From Ruegeria lacuscaerulensis (GTDB taxonomy: Bacteria; Pseudomonadota; Alphaproteobacteria; Rhodobacterales; Rhodobacteraceae), in contig NZ_WPZL01000023.1 in the NCBI RefSeq assembly GCF_013031245.1, positions 1 to 64,000 on the forward strand: a stretch of DNA of 64,000 bases, in the 5' to 3' direction. The translations under genes were made by a program, and so were the position numbers. The notes under the pieces are model-generated. The model ran no database searches. It saw only the letters and a program-made list of their open reading frames with translations, and was not told the DNA's origin. The first letter of the stretch is position 1; each line of letters begins with the position of its first letter. This document shows positions 38,276 through 47,349 of this stretch, piece after piece.

Positions 38276-39084
38276 GGTATTGCCAAGTTGTTGACCTGAG
38301 CATGTGAGGTATAGGCAAAGCCAGGATCAAACCGTCATTTCCGTAGTGTAATCGTCCCAGAGGTTGAATGCGTCGGAACGAGCGTGGCGGTATGAGTTTG
38401 CAGTGAGTTGATATCGGCGGGGACGGAAGATCAGGTTGATTTGGTCATGTGCGGACAGAAATCTCTGAGCCTTTAGGTGAGGCTTAAACTTGCCGAATAG
38501 CTTCTCGCTTTTGCGAGTCGGTCGGTGCGAGACTTCGATCGCGTTGTTAAGACCTTTGTGGGCACGATGGTCAGCGTCCGGTGCCAGTATTTTGATCGGC
38601 TTGATATAGCTGCGCAATTTGTCGGTGATGACGACCCTGGGTTCGCCAAATTTAGCAACCAGCCCTTCGAAATAGCGCTTTGCAGCTTTGGCGTTTCGGC
38701 GAGTTTACACGAGAATGTCGAGCACGTCGCCATTTGCGGCGATCGCGCGCCACAACCAGTGCTTCTTGCCACGGATCATGATCACGACTTCGTCCATGTG
38801 CCACTTGTCATTCGGCCGTGGACGATCTCGCCTGATGCAATCTGCGAAGTGTCGACCAAAGCGATTGACCCACACCCGAACTGCTTCCCGGCTGACGATC
38901 ACTCCCCGCGCAGCCAACAGATCTTCGACGTCAGCTGTGCTCAACGCAAAGCGATGGTAAGCCCAAACCGCGTAACCAATGATCTCACGAGGAAAGCGAA
39001 AACCCTTCAGGCGTGGCATGATCGTTGGGATGTTCTTTAGCGCGACATAGCTGGATCACTCAATCTGAACAACTTGGCAATACC
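38276..39084 (-). mobile_element. Nearly intact IS6-family insertion sequence, 809 bp
   Basis: Perfect 17-bp terminal inverted repeats, ggtattgccaagttgtt at 38276-38292 and its complement at 39068-39084, bound an element of the usual IS6 size. The transposase gene (39019 down to 38327) encodes FPREIIGYAVWAYHRFALS (HTH), DKWHMDEVVIMIRGKKHWLW (first Asp), FGEPRVVITDKLRSYIKPI (second Asp) and KGLNNAIEVSHRPTRKSEK (Glu). A single nonsense codon, TAA at 38703-38705, interrupts it where glutamine is expected. No matching 8-bp target duplication is seen, so the insertion is old or rearranged. Confidence 0.88.
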
Positions 39085-39349
39085 CTCAGAACTACGCTTC
39101 GCAAAAGATCAGATCCATTGCGATCGGCTCATGGATAATATCGCAGAGTATCTACGTCTTGGCCAAACCTAGTATGCGATGAAAGCAACGTTTGGCCCAG
39201 CTATTCGCTACATCGTTCTCGGATACATCTTTCAACGTGCTGAGAACATTCAGTCTCCGGGGGCTTTTTTGATTTCATTGCTGGCTAAGATCGAAAAGGG
39301 AGAACTGTCTCCAAAGGCAATGTTGTCGCGAACCTCCAATGCTTCGTAG
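39085..39349 (+). pseudogene. Possible plasmid replication protein (RepC-like) C-terminal fragment
   Basis: From the IS edge the frame reads SELRFAKDQIHCDRLMDNIA, EYLRLGQT, then TAG at 39170-39172, then MKATFGPAIRYIVLGYIFQR, AENIQSPGAFLISLLAKIEK, GELSPKAM and a stop. The pattern 'hydrophobic helix, xRAExIxSPGAxL, basic helix, GxLSPxxM' resembles the C-terminal end of RepC initiators of alphaproteobacterial repABC plasmids (SPGGYLR...GEFS). The resemblance is short and from memory. The gene lacks its 5' end, removed at the IS boundary, and has one nonsense codon. Bases 39350-39503 hold the Fic upstream region. Confidence 0.35.
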
Positions 39350-39503
39350 ATTTTATGAAACAAGAAGAGATTTGCCGTCTTCAGATTACCCTTCTTATCA
39401 ATGATCGAATTGAACGGTTTGAAAAAGGTGAGCAATAGGATTGACCCCTATAGATCACAAATGCATAAATAATGAGTTATAAATAGGAATCTTATACCTC
39501 ACG

Positions 39504-40613
39504 ATGTGGAACTGGCAGAAACCTAACTGGCCGACGTTTCGTTACGATGCCGCAGGACTTGAACCTTATGAGCAACAGTTCTTGTTGTCCGCGGGGGAAG
39601 TCCTTGGAGCGGTACATCATGTGAACACGTCGGATCGAGATCAATTGCGTATCGACCTGCTAAGCGAAGAAGCGATGAAAACCAGCGCGATCGAAGGTGA
39701 AATGCTGGATCGGCTCAGCGTGCAATCTTCCTTGCGTAGACATCTTGGACTGGCTCCCGACAGCTATCCGTCCAAACCGCGCGAGCAGGGGGTTTCTGAG
39801 ATGATGGTGGATGTTTACTCCACCTATTCAAACCCGCTGTCACACGACACCTTGTTTCGGTGGCATGACATGTTGCTATCGTACGACAGGCACTTGGAAA
39901 CGATTGGTGCCTATCGGAGCCATGAGGATGCGATGCAAATCGTGTCAGGCCGACTCGACCGCCCAACAGTGCACTTCGAAGCGCCACCTTCACATCAAGT
40001 TCCGGCTGAAATGGACCAGTTCGTAACTTGGTTCAACCGGACCGCACCAGATGGTCACGAACCATTACGCGCACTGATCCGCGCCGGTTTGAGCCATCTG
40101 TATTTTGAGAGCATTCACCCCTTTGAAGACGGCAATGGCCGGTTGGGTAGGGCGCTGGCTGAAAAGTCCCTGGCACAGAATATTGGACAACCAAGCCTGA
40201 TTGCGCTCGCTTTTACGATCGAGCGAGAGCGGAAGGCTTACTACGACCAGCTCAAACGTCATCAAAAGACACTAGACGTCACACCTTGGCTTATCTGGTT
40301 TGCCGAGACCGTCCTTGCAGCGCAGCAGGTAACTCTTGAACGGGTTGGTTTCTATATTTCCAAGACGCATTTCTATGACCGGCATCGTAATCAGCTAAAC
40401 GCACGCCAAAGCAAGGTAATCGCACGTTTGTTCAAGGCAGGACCGGAGGGGTTCAGAGGGGGTTTGAGCGCTGAGAACTATATCTCGATCACGGGAACGT
40501 CGCGCGCCACCGCGACACGGGATCTGCAGGATCTGGTAGAGAAGGGGGCTCTGACCCGAACGGGTGAACTCCGGTACACACGCTATTGGCTAAATTTGGA
40601 CCGGGAAGGGTAG
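39504..40613 (+). CDS. Class II Fic-domain adenylyltransferase with DUF4172 N terminus
   Basis: 369 residues. The N terminus MWNWQKPNWPTFRYD begins a DUF4172-type domain. The inhibitory motif [S/T]xxxE[G/N] is present as TSAIEGE (about residues 54-60), upstream of the Fic core, the class II arrangement. The Fic motif is canonical, HPFEDGNGRLGR (about residues 205-216), so AMP or another nucleotide group can be transferred to a target protein. A C-terminal winged helix (about 300-365, LSAENYISITGTSRATATRDLQDL) could bind DNA or a partner. It stands alone beside IS and decayed-gene sequences; no antitoxin-like gene is adjacent, fitting intramolecular inhibition. Confidence 0.93.
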   Translation: MWNWQKPNWPTFRYDAAGLEPYEQQFLLSAGEVLGAVHHVNTSDRDQLRIDLLSEEAMKTSAIEGEMLDRLSVQSSLRRHLGLAPDSYPSKPREQGVSEMMVDVYSTYSNPLSHDTLFRWHDMLLSYDRHLETIGAYRSHEDAMQIVSGRLDRPTVHFEAPPSHQVPAEMDQFVTWFNRTAPDGHEPLRALIRAGLSHLYFESIHPFEDGNGRLGRALAEKSLAQNIGQPSLIALAFTIERERKAYYDQLKRHQKTLDVTPWLIWFAETVLAAQQVTLERVGFYISKTHFYDRHRNQLNARQSKVIARLFKAGPEGFRGGLSAENYISITGTSRATATRDLQDLVEKGALTRTGELRYTRYWLNLDREG

Positions 40614-41201
40614 GGGGGGTGAAATACGGCATCAGCTTCCTTCGTACATAGTTCACTCGTGTCAGCGACTAAGCTGTCCTCATTAGGGCACGAAAGGGCG
40701 GGAACCGGCCATTCGCTGCGAGCGAGAAAAAGCCATTCGCAGTCTTGCTTAGCGGTCATTCGACGACGTCTGCATGAATTGACCTATTGGTCCGCTTGAG
40801 CACCCCAACAGAGAAAACACCAGACGGTGTCGGCCTGGCTGTCTCAACAGGATGTTTGATTGCCGATTTCGCGGCTTTGCAACCCGCTTCGCGATTACGG
40901 CACAACTCTGTCGCGGCCTGTCCAAGAGACTTCAATGTCTTCGACTAGTGAGTGGCAGCCTATTATGGTGTTGTTAAATATGTAAAATCCCTTTGGGCGC
41001 AGGAGTCCCAACGGTGTTGTGAATATTTATGCTTTCTAAATATACAAATTCTCCTCTCAATCTTCATCGCTATGTTAGCGTTATCGCTTTGAGATTGACG
41101 CTTGTTCTTACCGGTTAGCCGGCACCCAGCACAATTTGCGAAGCATTTAGCGTTGCCAACCCAATTGGACCGGCAGCCAAGGAACATACACTGGAGGAAA
41201 T
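40614..41201. other. Long intergenic region before the sugar operon
   Basis: About 590 bp. It includes a short imperfect repetition of gccattcgc/gtcattcg between 40707 and 40760 and, from 41020, a candidate operator. The remainder shows no gene or RNA I can support. The main promoter of the sugar operon must lie here. Confidence 0.5.
41020..41046. promoter_or_regulatory. Candidate operator of the SorC-type regulator, site 1
   Basis: A 27-bp segment with the inverted repeat atattta-tgctttc-taaatat, about 155 bp upstream of the first sugar-binding protein. It matches at 20 of 27 positions, without gaps, the segment at 50946-50972 in front of the SorC-type regulator. Both share the blocks tgaata, ttatgc and taaa. 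The shared site at both control points of one regulon suggests binding by that regulator. Confidence 0.5.
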
Positions 41202-42251
41202 ATGTCCCTTTTGCAGACCATTACCCGTAGAGCCGCCTTGCTTTCTGTCGCCGCTGTCGCACTAACTGTCGGGACAGCGTATGCAGGCGATGTCAAAATT
41301 GGCTTTCTGCTGAAAACCATGCAGGAAGAGCGCTACAAGCGTGACCGCGCCGCGTTTACTGCGAAAGCTGAGGAACTGGGCGCCGAAGTTATCTTTGATT
41401 CAGCGAACAATGACGAGCTGACCCAGCTGGCTAAGTTTGAAAACATGCTCGCCAAGGGAGCAGATGTCATCGTGTTGCAGCCGGTGAATACCGGTACTGC
41501 CGGTAGCATGGTCAGCATGGCAAACAGCGAAGGTGTGCGCGTTGTCGGGTATGACTCGATGCTTGTGGACGGGCCGCTGGATGCGATGGTGATGCAAGAC
41601 AGCTGGGCAGTGGGCCGCCTGCAAGGCGAAGCCATGGTCGAATGGCTGCAGGAGAAGAACGGAGAGGTGTCCGGCAAGATCGCCCTGATTCAAGGTCAAC
41701 CCGGCGACTCCAACGCGATTGCCATGAGCAGCGGTGTGTTGGAGATTGTCGAAGCGAACCCGGGGTTGGAACTGGTAACAAATCAGGCGCATGAAGGTTG
41801 GTCATCTGAGAAGGCCATGGCGACTGCGGAAAACACGCTGACCTCTAACAGCAACAGCGTCGACGCGTTTATCGCCAACAACAGCGGCATGGCCCGTGGT
41901 GTTATCGCGGCATTGGAAGCACAGGGGCTGGCGTCATCAGACAAAGTGTTTGTAGCCGGATCTGATGCCGACCTGGCCAATATCCAATATGTTGCGCAAG
42001 GCAAGCAAGCCGTTGAAATCTGGAAGCAGATTGATCCGTTGGCAGAAACTGCGGCAGAAGTGGCGGTCGCTTTGGCTGCCGATCCCAACACCGCGCCCGC
42101 AGATCTGGTCAAAGTGGACAAGGTTATCAACAACGGTTTCGCCGATGTGCCGACAATCGTGACCCCGATCACGCTTGTGACGCAGGACAACATCGATGAC
42201 ACGATCATTGCCGGCGGCTTCTACTCCAAGGAAGAAGTCTACGGGAACTGA
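41202..42251 (+). CDS. XylF-like sugar ABC transporter substrate-binding protein
   Basis: 349 residues. A signal peptide (AALLSVAAVALTVGTAYA) precedes a periplasmic type I binding protein. Family marks are KIGFLLKTMQEERYKRDRAAF, VIVLQPVNTGTAGSMV, VVGYDSMLVDGPLDAMV and DAFIANNSGMARGV, resembling D-xylose-binding XylF. A good ribosome site (ggaggaaat) precedes the ATG. First gene of a sugar operon with ATPase, permease, second binding protein, kinase and GH65 phosphorylase. The ligand is more likely a glucose-containing disaccharide or glucoside than xylose, given the phosphorylase (inference). Confidence 0.92.
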   Translation: MSLLQTITRRAALLSVAAVALTVGTAYAGDVKIGFLLKTMQEERYKRDRAAFTAKAEELGAEVIFDSANNDELTQLAKFENMLAKGADVIVLQPVNTGTAGSMVSMANSEGVRVVGYDSMLVDGPLDAMVMQDSWAVGRLQGEAMVEWLQEKNGEVSGKIALIQGQPGDSNAIAMSSGVLEIVEANPGLELVTNQAHEGWSSEKAMATAENTLTSNSNSVDAFIANNSGMARGVIAALEAQGLASSDKVFVAGSDADLANIQYVAQGKQAVEIWKQIDPLAETAAEVAVALAADPNTAPADLVKVDKVINNGFADVPTIVTPITLVTQDNIDDTIIAGGFYSKEEVYGN

Positions 42252-42268
42252 TCCCCGGACTATTTCCT

Positions 42269-42340
42269 GAAGGAGGGCGTTTCACTGTTTAGCTCCCAAT
42301 GCGTGTACTCCCCGCGCGCGGCTTCATGGTGCCCTCCTTC
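42269..42340 (+). promoter_or_regulatory. Long-range inverted repeat between binding-protein and ATPase genes
   Basis: gaaggagggc at 42269-42278 and gccctccttc at 42331-42340 pair perfectly over 10 bp around a 52-base loop. It lies 17 bp after the stop of the binding-protein gene. It probably stabilises the upstream mRNA or reduces read-through, so that the binding protein is made in excess, a common arrangement in ABC operons. Confidence 0.55.
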
Positions 42341-42418
42341 CTTAAACCTCTCGCTGCGAATTGGCTGACCTGGTTGGGGAGTGACCGAAACACCTTTCTG
42401 ATTGTGATGGGAAAAAGC

Positions 42419-43951
42419 ATGTCTGAAGTCGTCCTGAAAATGCAGGGTATCATCAAGGATTTTCCCGGAGTTCGCGCCCTGAACAATGTCAATTTCGAAG
42501 CCCGCTCGGGCGAGCTTCTGGCGTTGATGGGGGAAAACGGAGCTGGCAAATCCACGTTGATGAAGGTGCTCAGTGGGGTTTGGCCCTATCCCACCTATGA
42601 AGGCGATATCTATTTGCGCGGTGAGAGGGTTCGCTTTGCCAACACGAAGGAAGCCGAGGCCGCCGGGATTGGCATCATTTATCAGGAACTCAATCTGATC
42701 CCCGGCTTGTCCGTAGCGGAAAACATATTTCTTGACCGACAGTTCACCGATGCCAAGGGCCGGATCAATTGGAACCAGACCTTTGCCGAAACACAGAAGC
42801 TGCTGACCGAACTGGGCATCAATGACATTCGCCCAACCGATCTGGTGCAGAACATCACCGTGGGCAAACAGCAGATGGTCGAGATCGCCAAGGCTTTGTC
42901 ACTGAAGGCAGAAATCCTTGTACTGGATGAACCAACCTCGGCACTGACGGATAAAGAAGTCAAAGATCTTTTCCGCATTATCCGCAAGCTGAAAGCCGAT
43001 GGCGTTTGCATGTGCTACATCTCGCACAAAATGGAAGAGATTGAGCAGATTGCCGATCGGATTGCGGTTCTGCGCGATGGTCAAACCATCGGTGAAGTAA
43101 CTCCGATAGCAGATATTACACTGGATCAGATTATCGCCCGAATGGTTGGGCGCGACATCAAGGACATGTTCCCCAAGATCGATTTCACTCCCGGTGAAGT
43201 GACTCTGGAAGTCAATGATCTTTCCGTTACGAACCCTGACTTGCCCGGCAGCTATCTGGTTAAGAACGCCAGTTTCGTTGCGCGCAAGGGCGAGATCCTG
43301 GGTATTTCCGGACTTATGGGCGCGGGTCGGACCGAATTGGTTGGCGGCGTATTCGGAGCCTATCCGGATCAGACCACCGGTGAGGTCAAGTTGAATGGTC
43401 AAAAGCTGAACATCAAGTCACCGAAAGACGCAATCGATGCTGGCATCGCCCTGCTGACAGAGGATCGTAAGGCGTTGGGTCTGTTTCTGGACAAATCCAT
43501 CTCATTTAACACGACGATTTCGTCGCTTGAAACGATCAGTTCGAAAGTTCTGGGCATCATCAACACCCAGCAAGAGCGCAAAGTCGTCAAGGAATATGTC
43601 GATCAGCTTGGCGTGAAAACACCGTCGATTGACACGGTTATCGGCACGCTCAGCGGCGGGAATCAGCAAAAGGTCATTCTGGGTAAATGGCTGAATTCGC
43701 GACCGGATGTGTTCATCCTGGACGAACCCACGCGCGGGATCGATATCGGTGCCAAGGTCGAGATTTACAAGCTGCTGAACGAACTGGTTCAGCAGGGTGT
43801 CACCGTCATCATGATCTCATCAGAACTGCCTGAGGTTTTGGGCATGTGCGATCGGATTCTGGTGATGTGCGAAGGCGAGATCGTGTCGAACTTTGAACGG
43901 GACGACGCGAAGAAAGAAGCAATCATGGCGTATGCCACCGGCAGCGCATAA
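42419..43951 (+). CDS. Sugar ABC transporter ATPase, two nucleotide-binding domains (XylG-like)
   Basis: 510 residues from the ATG at 42419, preceded by gatggga; earlier in-frame starts add a sequence lying within the intergenic hairpin. The first domain has GENGAGKSTLMKVLSG (Walker A), VGKQQMVEIAKAL in place of a classic signature, and ILVLDEPTSAL. The second has a degenerate Walker A (GLMGAGRTELVGG), signature LSGGNQQKVILGKWL and VFILDEPTRGIDIGAK. This is the CUT2 layout (RbsA/XylG). Supplies energy for sugar uptake with the permease 13 bp downstream. Confidence 0.95.
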   Translation: MSEVVLKMQGIIKDFPGVRALNNVNFEARSGELLALMGENGAGKSTLMKVLSGVWPYPTYEGDIYLRGERVRFANTKEAEAAGIGIIYQELNLIPGLSVAENIFLDRQFTDAKGRINWNQTFAETQKLLTELGINDIRPTDLVQNITVGKQQMVEIAKALSLKAEILVLDEPTSALTDKEVKDLFRIIRKLKADGVCMCYISHKMEEIEQIADRIAVLRDGQTIGEVTPIADITLDQIIARMVGRDIKDMFPKIDFTPGEVTLEVNDLSVTNPDLPGSYLVKNASFVARKGEILGISGLMGAGRTELVGGVFGAYPDQTTGEVKLNGQKLNIKSPKDAIDAGIALLTEDRKALGLFLDKSISFNTTISSLETISSKVLGIINTQQERKVVKEYVDQLGVKTPSIDTVIGTLSGGNQQKVILGKWLNSRPDVFILDEPTRGIDIGAKVEIYKLLNELVQQGVTVIMISSELPEVLGMCDRILVMCEGEIVSNFERDDAKKEAIMAYATGSA

Positions 43952-43963
43952 GGGAGGAAGCAA

Positions 43964-45124
43964 ATGAGTGCTGACAGCAACGTTGCAGGTGTTGGCGTCA
44001 ATGGCGCCAAGGAAAACCACCTGATAAACTTCATCAAGGACAACGCGACACTGATTGCGTTGATCGTGCTTGTCGTCGGGCTCAGCTTTGCCGACGACGC
44101 GTTTTTTACCGCGCGGAACCTAAGCAACCTGTCCCGTCAGGTTACTATCATCGGGATCATTGCCGTTGGCATGACCATGGTTATCCTGATTGCCGGTATT
44201 GATCTGTCCGTTGGCTCTGTCGTCGGGTTATCCGCGGTGGTCTGCACGCTCATGATGCAATGGGGTGTGCCGACAATATTGGCGGTGCCTGCAACCCTTT
44301 TGATCGTGGGTGTCGGAATAGGTCTGTGGAATGGGTTCTGGATAGCCAAGTTCAACATACCACCATTCATCATAACCCTTGGAATGCTGACTATCGCACG
44401 CGGTTTGGCACTGACCCTGACCAATGGCAGTTCTGTACCGGTAACGAGTAATGTGTTTCCATTGATTGGTGGGGCTTACATCCCGCCGACGATGTCCAGT
44501 ATCGTGCTGATCGTGTGTGCTGCGCTTGCTGTTTATTCGATATTCCGAGACGTTCAACAAAGCAAAGCCCACGGCGTCGAAGTGAATACACAGGAGCTGC
44601 TGGTCAACGGGGCCGTAATGATTGGTGGTTTTGCTTTGGCCTTCCACGTGTTCACCAGCTACAAAGGTATCCCCGTTCCTGTCGCGATCTTTGCAGTCAT
44701 TGCGTTCGCCGGAATCTATACGCTGAACAGTACCCGTTTTGGTCGCCGCCTCTATGCGCTTGGCGGCAACGAGGATGCTGCACGCCTGTCCGGCATAAAC
44801 GTCGTGCGCACCAAGATGGTTGTCTACACAGTCATTTCGGTCCTGTCGGCCCTGGCTGGTATCATCCTGGCCTCGCGTCTGAACGGTGCCTCGCCCAATC
44901 TTGGAACGATGTTCGAACTCGACGCGATTGCGGCTGTTGTTATCGGCGGCACCAGTCTGGCCGGTGGCTCGGGCAAGGTGAGTGGAACCATTATCGGTGC
45001 CTTGTTGATCGGCGTCCTGAACAACGGCATGAGCCTACTTGGGGTGGTTACGTTCTATCAGCTGATCATCAAGGGCCTGATCATCATCCTCGCCGTATGG
45101 TTCGATGTAATGCAGAAAAAATAA
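43964..45124 (+). CDS. Sugar ABC transporter permease (XylH/RbsC-like)
   Basis: 386 residues with about ten hydrophobic segments. Family signatures: GMTMVILIAGIDLSVGSVVGLSAVV, GFWIAKFNIPPFIITLGMLTIARG, NSTRFGRRLYALGGNEDAARLSGINV (the cytoplasmic loop contacting the ATPase) and AVVIGGTSLAGGSGKVSGT. CUT2-family inner-membrane channel. Preceded by gggaggaag. The permease is followed by a strong hairpin before the second binding-protein gene. Confidence 0.95.
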   Translation: MSADSNVAGVGVNGAKENHLINFIKDNATLIALIVLVVGLSFADDAFFTARNLSNLSRQVTIIGIIAVGMTMVILIAGIDLSVGSVVGLSAVVCTLMMQWGVPTILAVPATLLIVGVGIGLWNGFWIAKFNIPPFIITLGMLTIARGLALTLTNGSSVPVTSNVFPLIGGAYIPPTMSSIVLIVCAALAVYSIFRDVQQSKAHGVEVNTQELLVNGAVMIGGFALAFHVFTSYKGIPVPVAIFAVIAFAGIYTLNSTRFGRRLYALGGNEDAARLSGINVVRTKMVVYTVISVLSALAGIILASRLNGASPNLGTMFELDAIAAVVIGGTSLAGGSGKVSGTIIGALLIGVLNNGMSLLGVVTFYQLIIKGLIIILAVWFDVMQKK

Positions 45125-45137
45125 AGCTGCAGGCCTG

Positions 45138-45160
45138 CCCCCGGTCACACGCACCGGGGG
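45138..45160 (+). terminator. GC-rich hairpin after the permease gene
   Basis: cccccggt and accggggg form a perfect 8-bp stem with a 7-base loop, 14 bp after the permease stop. No T-tract follows, so it may attenuate or protect mRNA ends rather than fully terminate. Confidence 0.55.
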
Positions 45161-45206
45161 CACGCCAAAATCCCCGAAATCTTGAATGACAGTTGGGAGG
45201 TGAGCG

Positions 45207-46274
45207 ATGGTACCGTCCATTCTAGCAACCTTACGCACAAATGGCCTCAGAGCTTTGGGTTTGGCCGGCCTTCTATCCGCATCCCTGCCTATGATAGCGG
45301 CAGCGCAGGACAACGCCACAATTGGGTTCCTGCTCAAGACCATGCAGGAAGACAGGTACCAGACAGACAAATCTCTGTTCATCGCACGCGCGGAATCCCA
45401 AGGTGTTGATGTGATCTTCGACAGCAGCGGCAATGATCCATTGCGCCAGTTACAGCAGGTCGAGGAAATGCTGGAACTGGGAATAGACGTTCTGGTTCTG
45501 CAACCTGTCAACACTGCAACCGCTGGCGCCCTTGTTGATCTGGCCCACGATCAGGGCGTTAAGGTCGTCGGATATGACTCGATGCTGCAGGACGGACCGC
45601 TTGACGTCATGGTCATGCAGGACAGTTGGGCTGTTGGGCAGTTACAGGCCGAAGCATTGGTCGACTGGCTGAACGACACCCGCGGAGAGGTCAAAGGCCG
45701 CGTCGCCCTGATCCGGGGCCAGCCCGGTGATGCCAATGCCGAAGCGCTCAGCAGTGGTGTGTTGAAAGTTATTGCCGATCATCCGGGCCTCGAACTTGTT
45801 GCAGATCGCAGCCACGTGGACTGGTCTCCGGATATGGCCAGAGACACTGCCGAAAGCCTTCTGGTCGAATATGACAACGACATCGATGCATTCATTGCCA
45901 ATAACAGCGGACTCGCTTTCGGGGTTTTGGCGGCATTGTCGGATGAGGATCTGGCATCGGCTGATCAGGTCTTTGTTGCCGGGTCGGATGCTGATCTGAA
46001 AAATGTTCAGATGGTCGCCAACGACATACAGGCGCTGGAAATCTGGAAGCAAATCAAACCTCTGGCCTATGAGGCGGCGGATATTGCTGTGAAAATAGCG
46101 CTGTCTCCAGACACGGGAATTGGTGATTTGATCGGAGAACATACGCTGATCGACAATGGTTACGCGGAAATTCCGACAGTAATCACCCCTGTCTTTGCGG
46201 TCACAAAAGAAACGATCGACGACACGGTGATTCAAGGTGGGTTCTACACCAGCGAACAGATCTATCAGAACTAA
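45207..46274 (+). CDS. Second XylF-like sugar-binding protein, paralogue of the first
   Basis: 355 residues; signal peptide (LGLAGLLSASLPMIAAAQ). Clearly a paralogue of the binding protein at 41202: shared IGFLLKTMQE-RY, VLQPVNTATAG, VVGYDSMLQDGPLDVMVMQDSWAVGQL and DAFIANNSGLAFGV. A strong ribosome site (gggaggtgag) lies before the ATG. One transporter core with two binding proteins suggests either two ligands (for example an alpha-glucoside and its acceptor moiety) or different affinities. It has its own upstream hairpin and could be differently expressed. Confidence 0.92.
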   Translation: MVPSILATLRTNGLRALGLAGLLSASLPMIAAAQDNATIGFLLKTMQEDRYQTDKSLFIARAESQGVDVIFDSSGNDPLRQLQQVEEMLELGIDVLVLQPVNTATAGALVDLAHDQGVKVVGYDSMLQDGPLDVMVMQDSWAVGQLQAEALVDWLNDTRGEVKGRVALIRGQPGDANAEALSSGVLKVIADHPGLELVADRSHVDWSPDMARDTAESLLVEYDNDIDAFIANNSGLAFGVLAALSDEDLASADQVFVAGSDADLKNVQMVANDIQALEIWKQIKPLAYEAADIAVKIALSPDTGIGDLIGEHTLIDNGYAEIPTVITPVFAVTKETIDDTVIQGGFYTSEQIYQN

Positions 46275-46331
46275 AGCTGCTATAATCATCAAACCCGGCG
46301 GCAAAACAGCAAAAGTAATCAAGGGACCGAA

Positions 46332-47315
46332 ATGTCTGACAAGATCAACGTCGCAGTCCTTGGCCCGATCCCAAGGGACAACATCACCAGCTACCAGGGT
46401 GAAAAATTCAAGAAATTCGGCTGCGCGGTTTACACGGCAGTCTGCATGTCCTCGCTGGCCGGTCCGGGATCGCGGATCAACGTCGTCAGCCATGTGCGCA
46501 GGTCAGATGTCGACAATGTTCGCAACTTGTTGTCTGAGTTTCCGTATCTGGGTGTCAGCCATGTTACCGGTGATGCAGATCAGGGTGCCGTGATCGATCT
46601 GGTCTACGTGGACCAGAACCATCGCAACGAGAAGCAAACGGGTTTCATGAACCCGATCCTGCCCGAAGACATCGAAGACCTGATGGATTGCGAGGCTTTC
46701 GTTTTCGTTCCGATCACGGATTTCGAGGTTCCGCTGGAAACGATCCGATACATCAAGGCCAACAGCGATGGTCTGGTTGTATTTGATGCGCATGGTCCCA
46801 CCAGCGGGTGTTCAGCCCATGGCGAACGGTATCATAAATTCTGGATCGATAGAGATCGCTGGCTTCCGCATATCGACCTTCTAAAGATGAATTTGGAGGA
46901 GGCTCAATGCAGTTGGTTCAAGGGAGAATACGGCTCTGACGAACTGCAGGACATAAGCGAACTCACGATGGATCAGTTGCCCAAGTTCGCCCAACACTGC
47001 CTGGATCTGGGCGTCAAGGCGCTCTACGTCACGCTGGATCAACACGGCTGCGCCGTCTACCACAAGGACGCGAATGGACGGATGCGGGAGCATCTGGTCA
47101 AGCGGGTGCTTGTCGAGGATGTAGTCGACACCACCGGTTGCGGTGACAGCTTTGCTGGTGGCTTGGCCTTTGGCTACCTCAAGACACGCGATTTCGTCAA
47201 AGCCTGCCAGTTCGGCAACTGTGCCGGGGCGCAGCGCTGCTCGAGCAGCGAGTTGGATGTCTACGGATCACTGGAAGAAACCGAACGTCAGATTGCCGAA
47301 ACCTACGGCGACTGA
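46332..47315 (+). CDS. PfkB-family carbohydrate kinase
   Basis: 327 residues of the ribokinase fold. The C-terminal catalytic signature is VEDVVDTTGCGDSFAGGLAFGYL, with the base aspartate in GCGDSF. The N-terminal glycine motif is weak (KKFGCAVYTAV). Likely phosphorylates the non-glucose product released by the GH65 phosphorylase next door, or an inositol/polyol-type acceptor; the substrate cannot be read. Located 57 bp after the second binding protein and 34 bp before the GH65 gene. Confidence 0.85.
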   Translation: MSDKINVAVLGPIPRDNITSYQGEKFKKFGCAVYTAVCMSSLAGPGSRINVVSHVRRSDVDNVRNLLSEFPYLGVSHVTGDADQGAVIDLVYVDQNHRNEKQTGFMNPILPEDIEDLMDCEAFVFVPITDFEVPLETIRYIKANSDGLVVFDAHGPTSGCSAHGERYHKFWIDRDRWLPHIDLLKMNLEEAQCSWFKGEYGSDELQDISELTMDQLPKFAQHCLDLGVKALYVTLDQHGCAVYHKDANGRMREHLVKRVLVEDVVDTTGCGDSFAGGLAFGYLKTRDFVKACQFGNCAGAQRCSSSELDVYGSLEETERQIAETYGD

Positions 47316-47349
47316 ATTACCCGAAATATCACCCGAATGGAGCCCTGAC

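Noticed and set aside
39250..39435. Minus-strand 61-residue frame starting MLTFFKPFNSIID
   Set aside because: It overlaps the plus-strand RepC-like remnant, which has the better, though still weak, protein resemblance; no evidence for both.
40614..41201. CRISPR-like or iterated repeat based on cattcgc words
   Set aside because: Only two or three imperfect copies with irregular spacing; no array.
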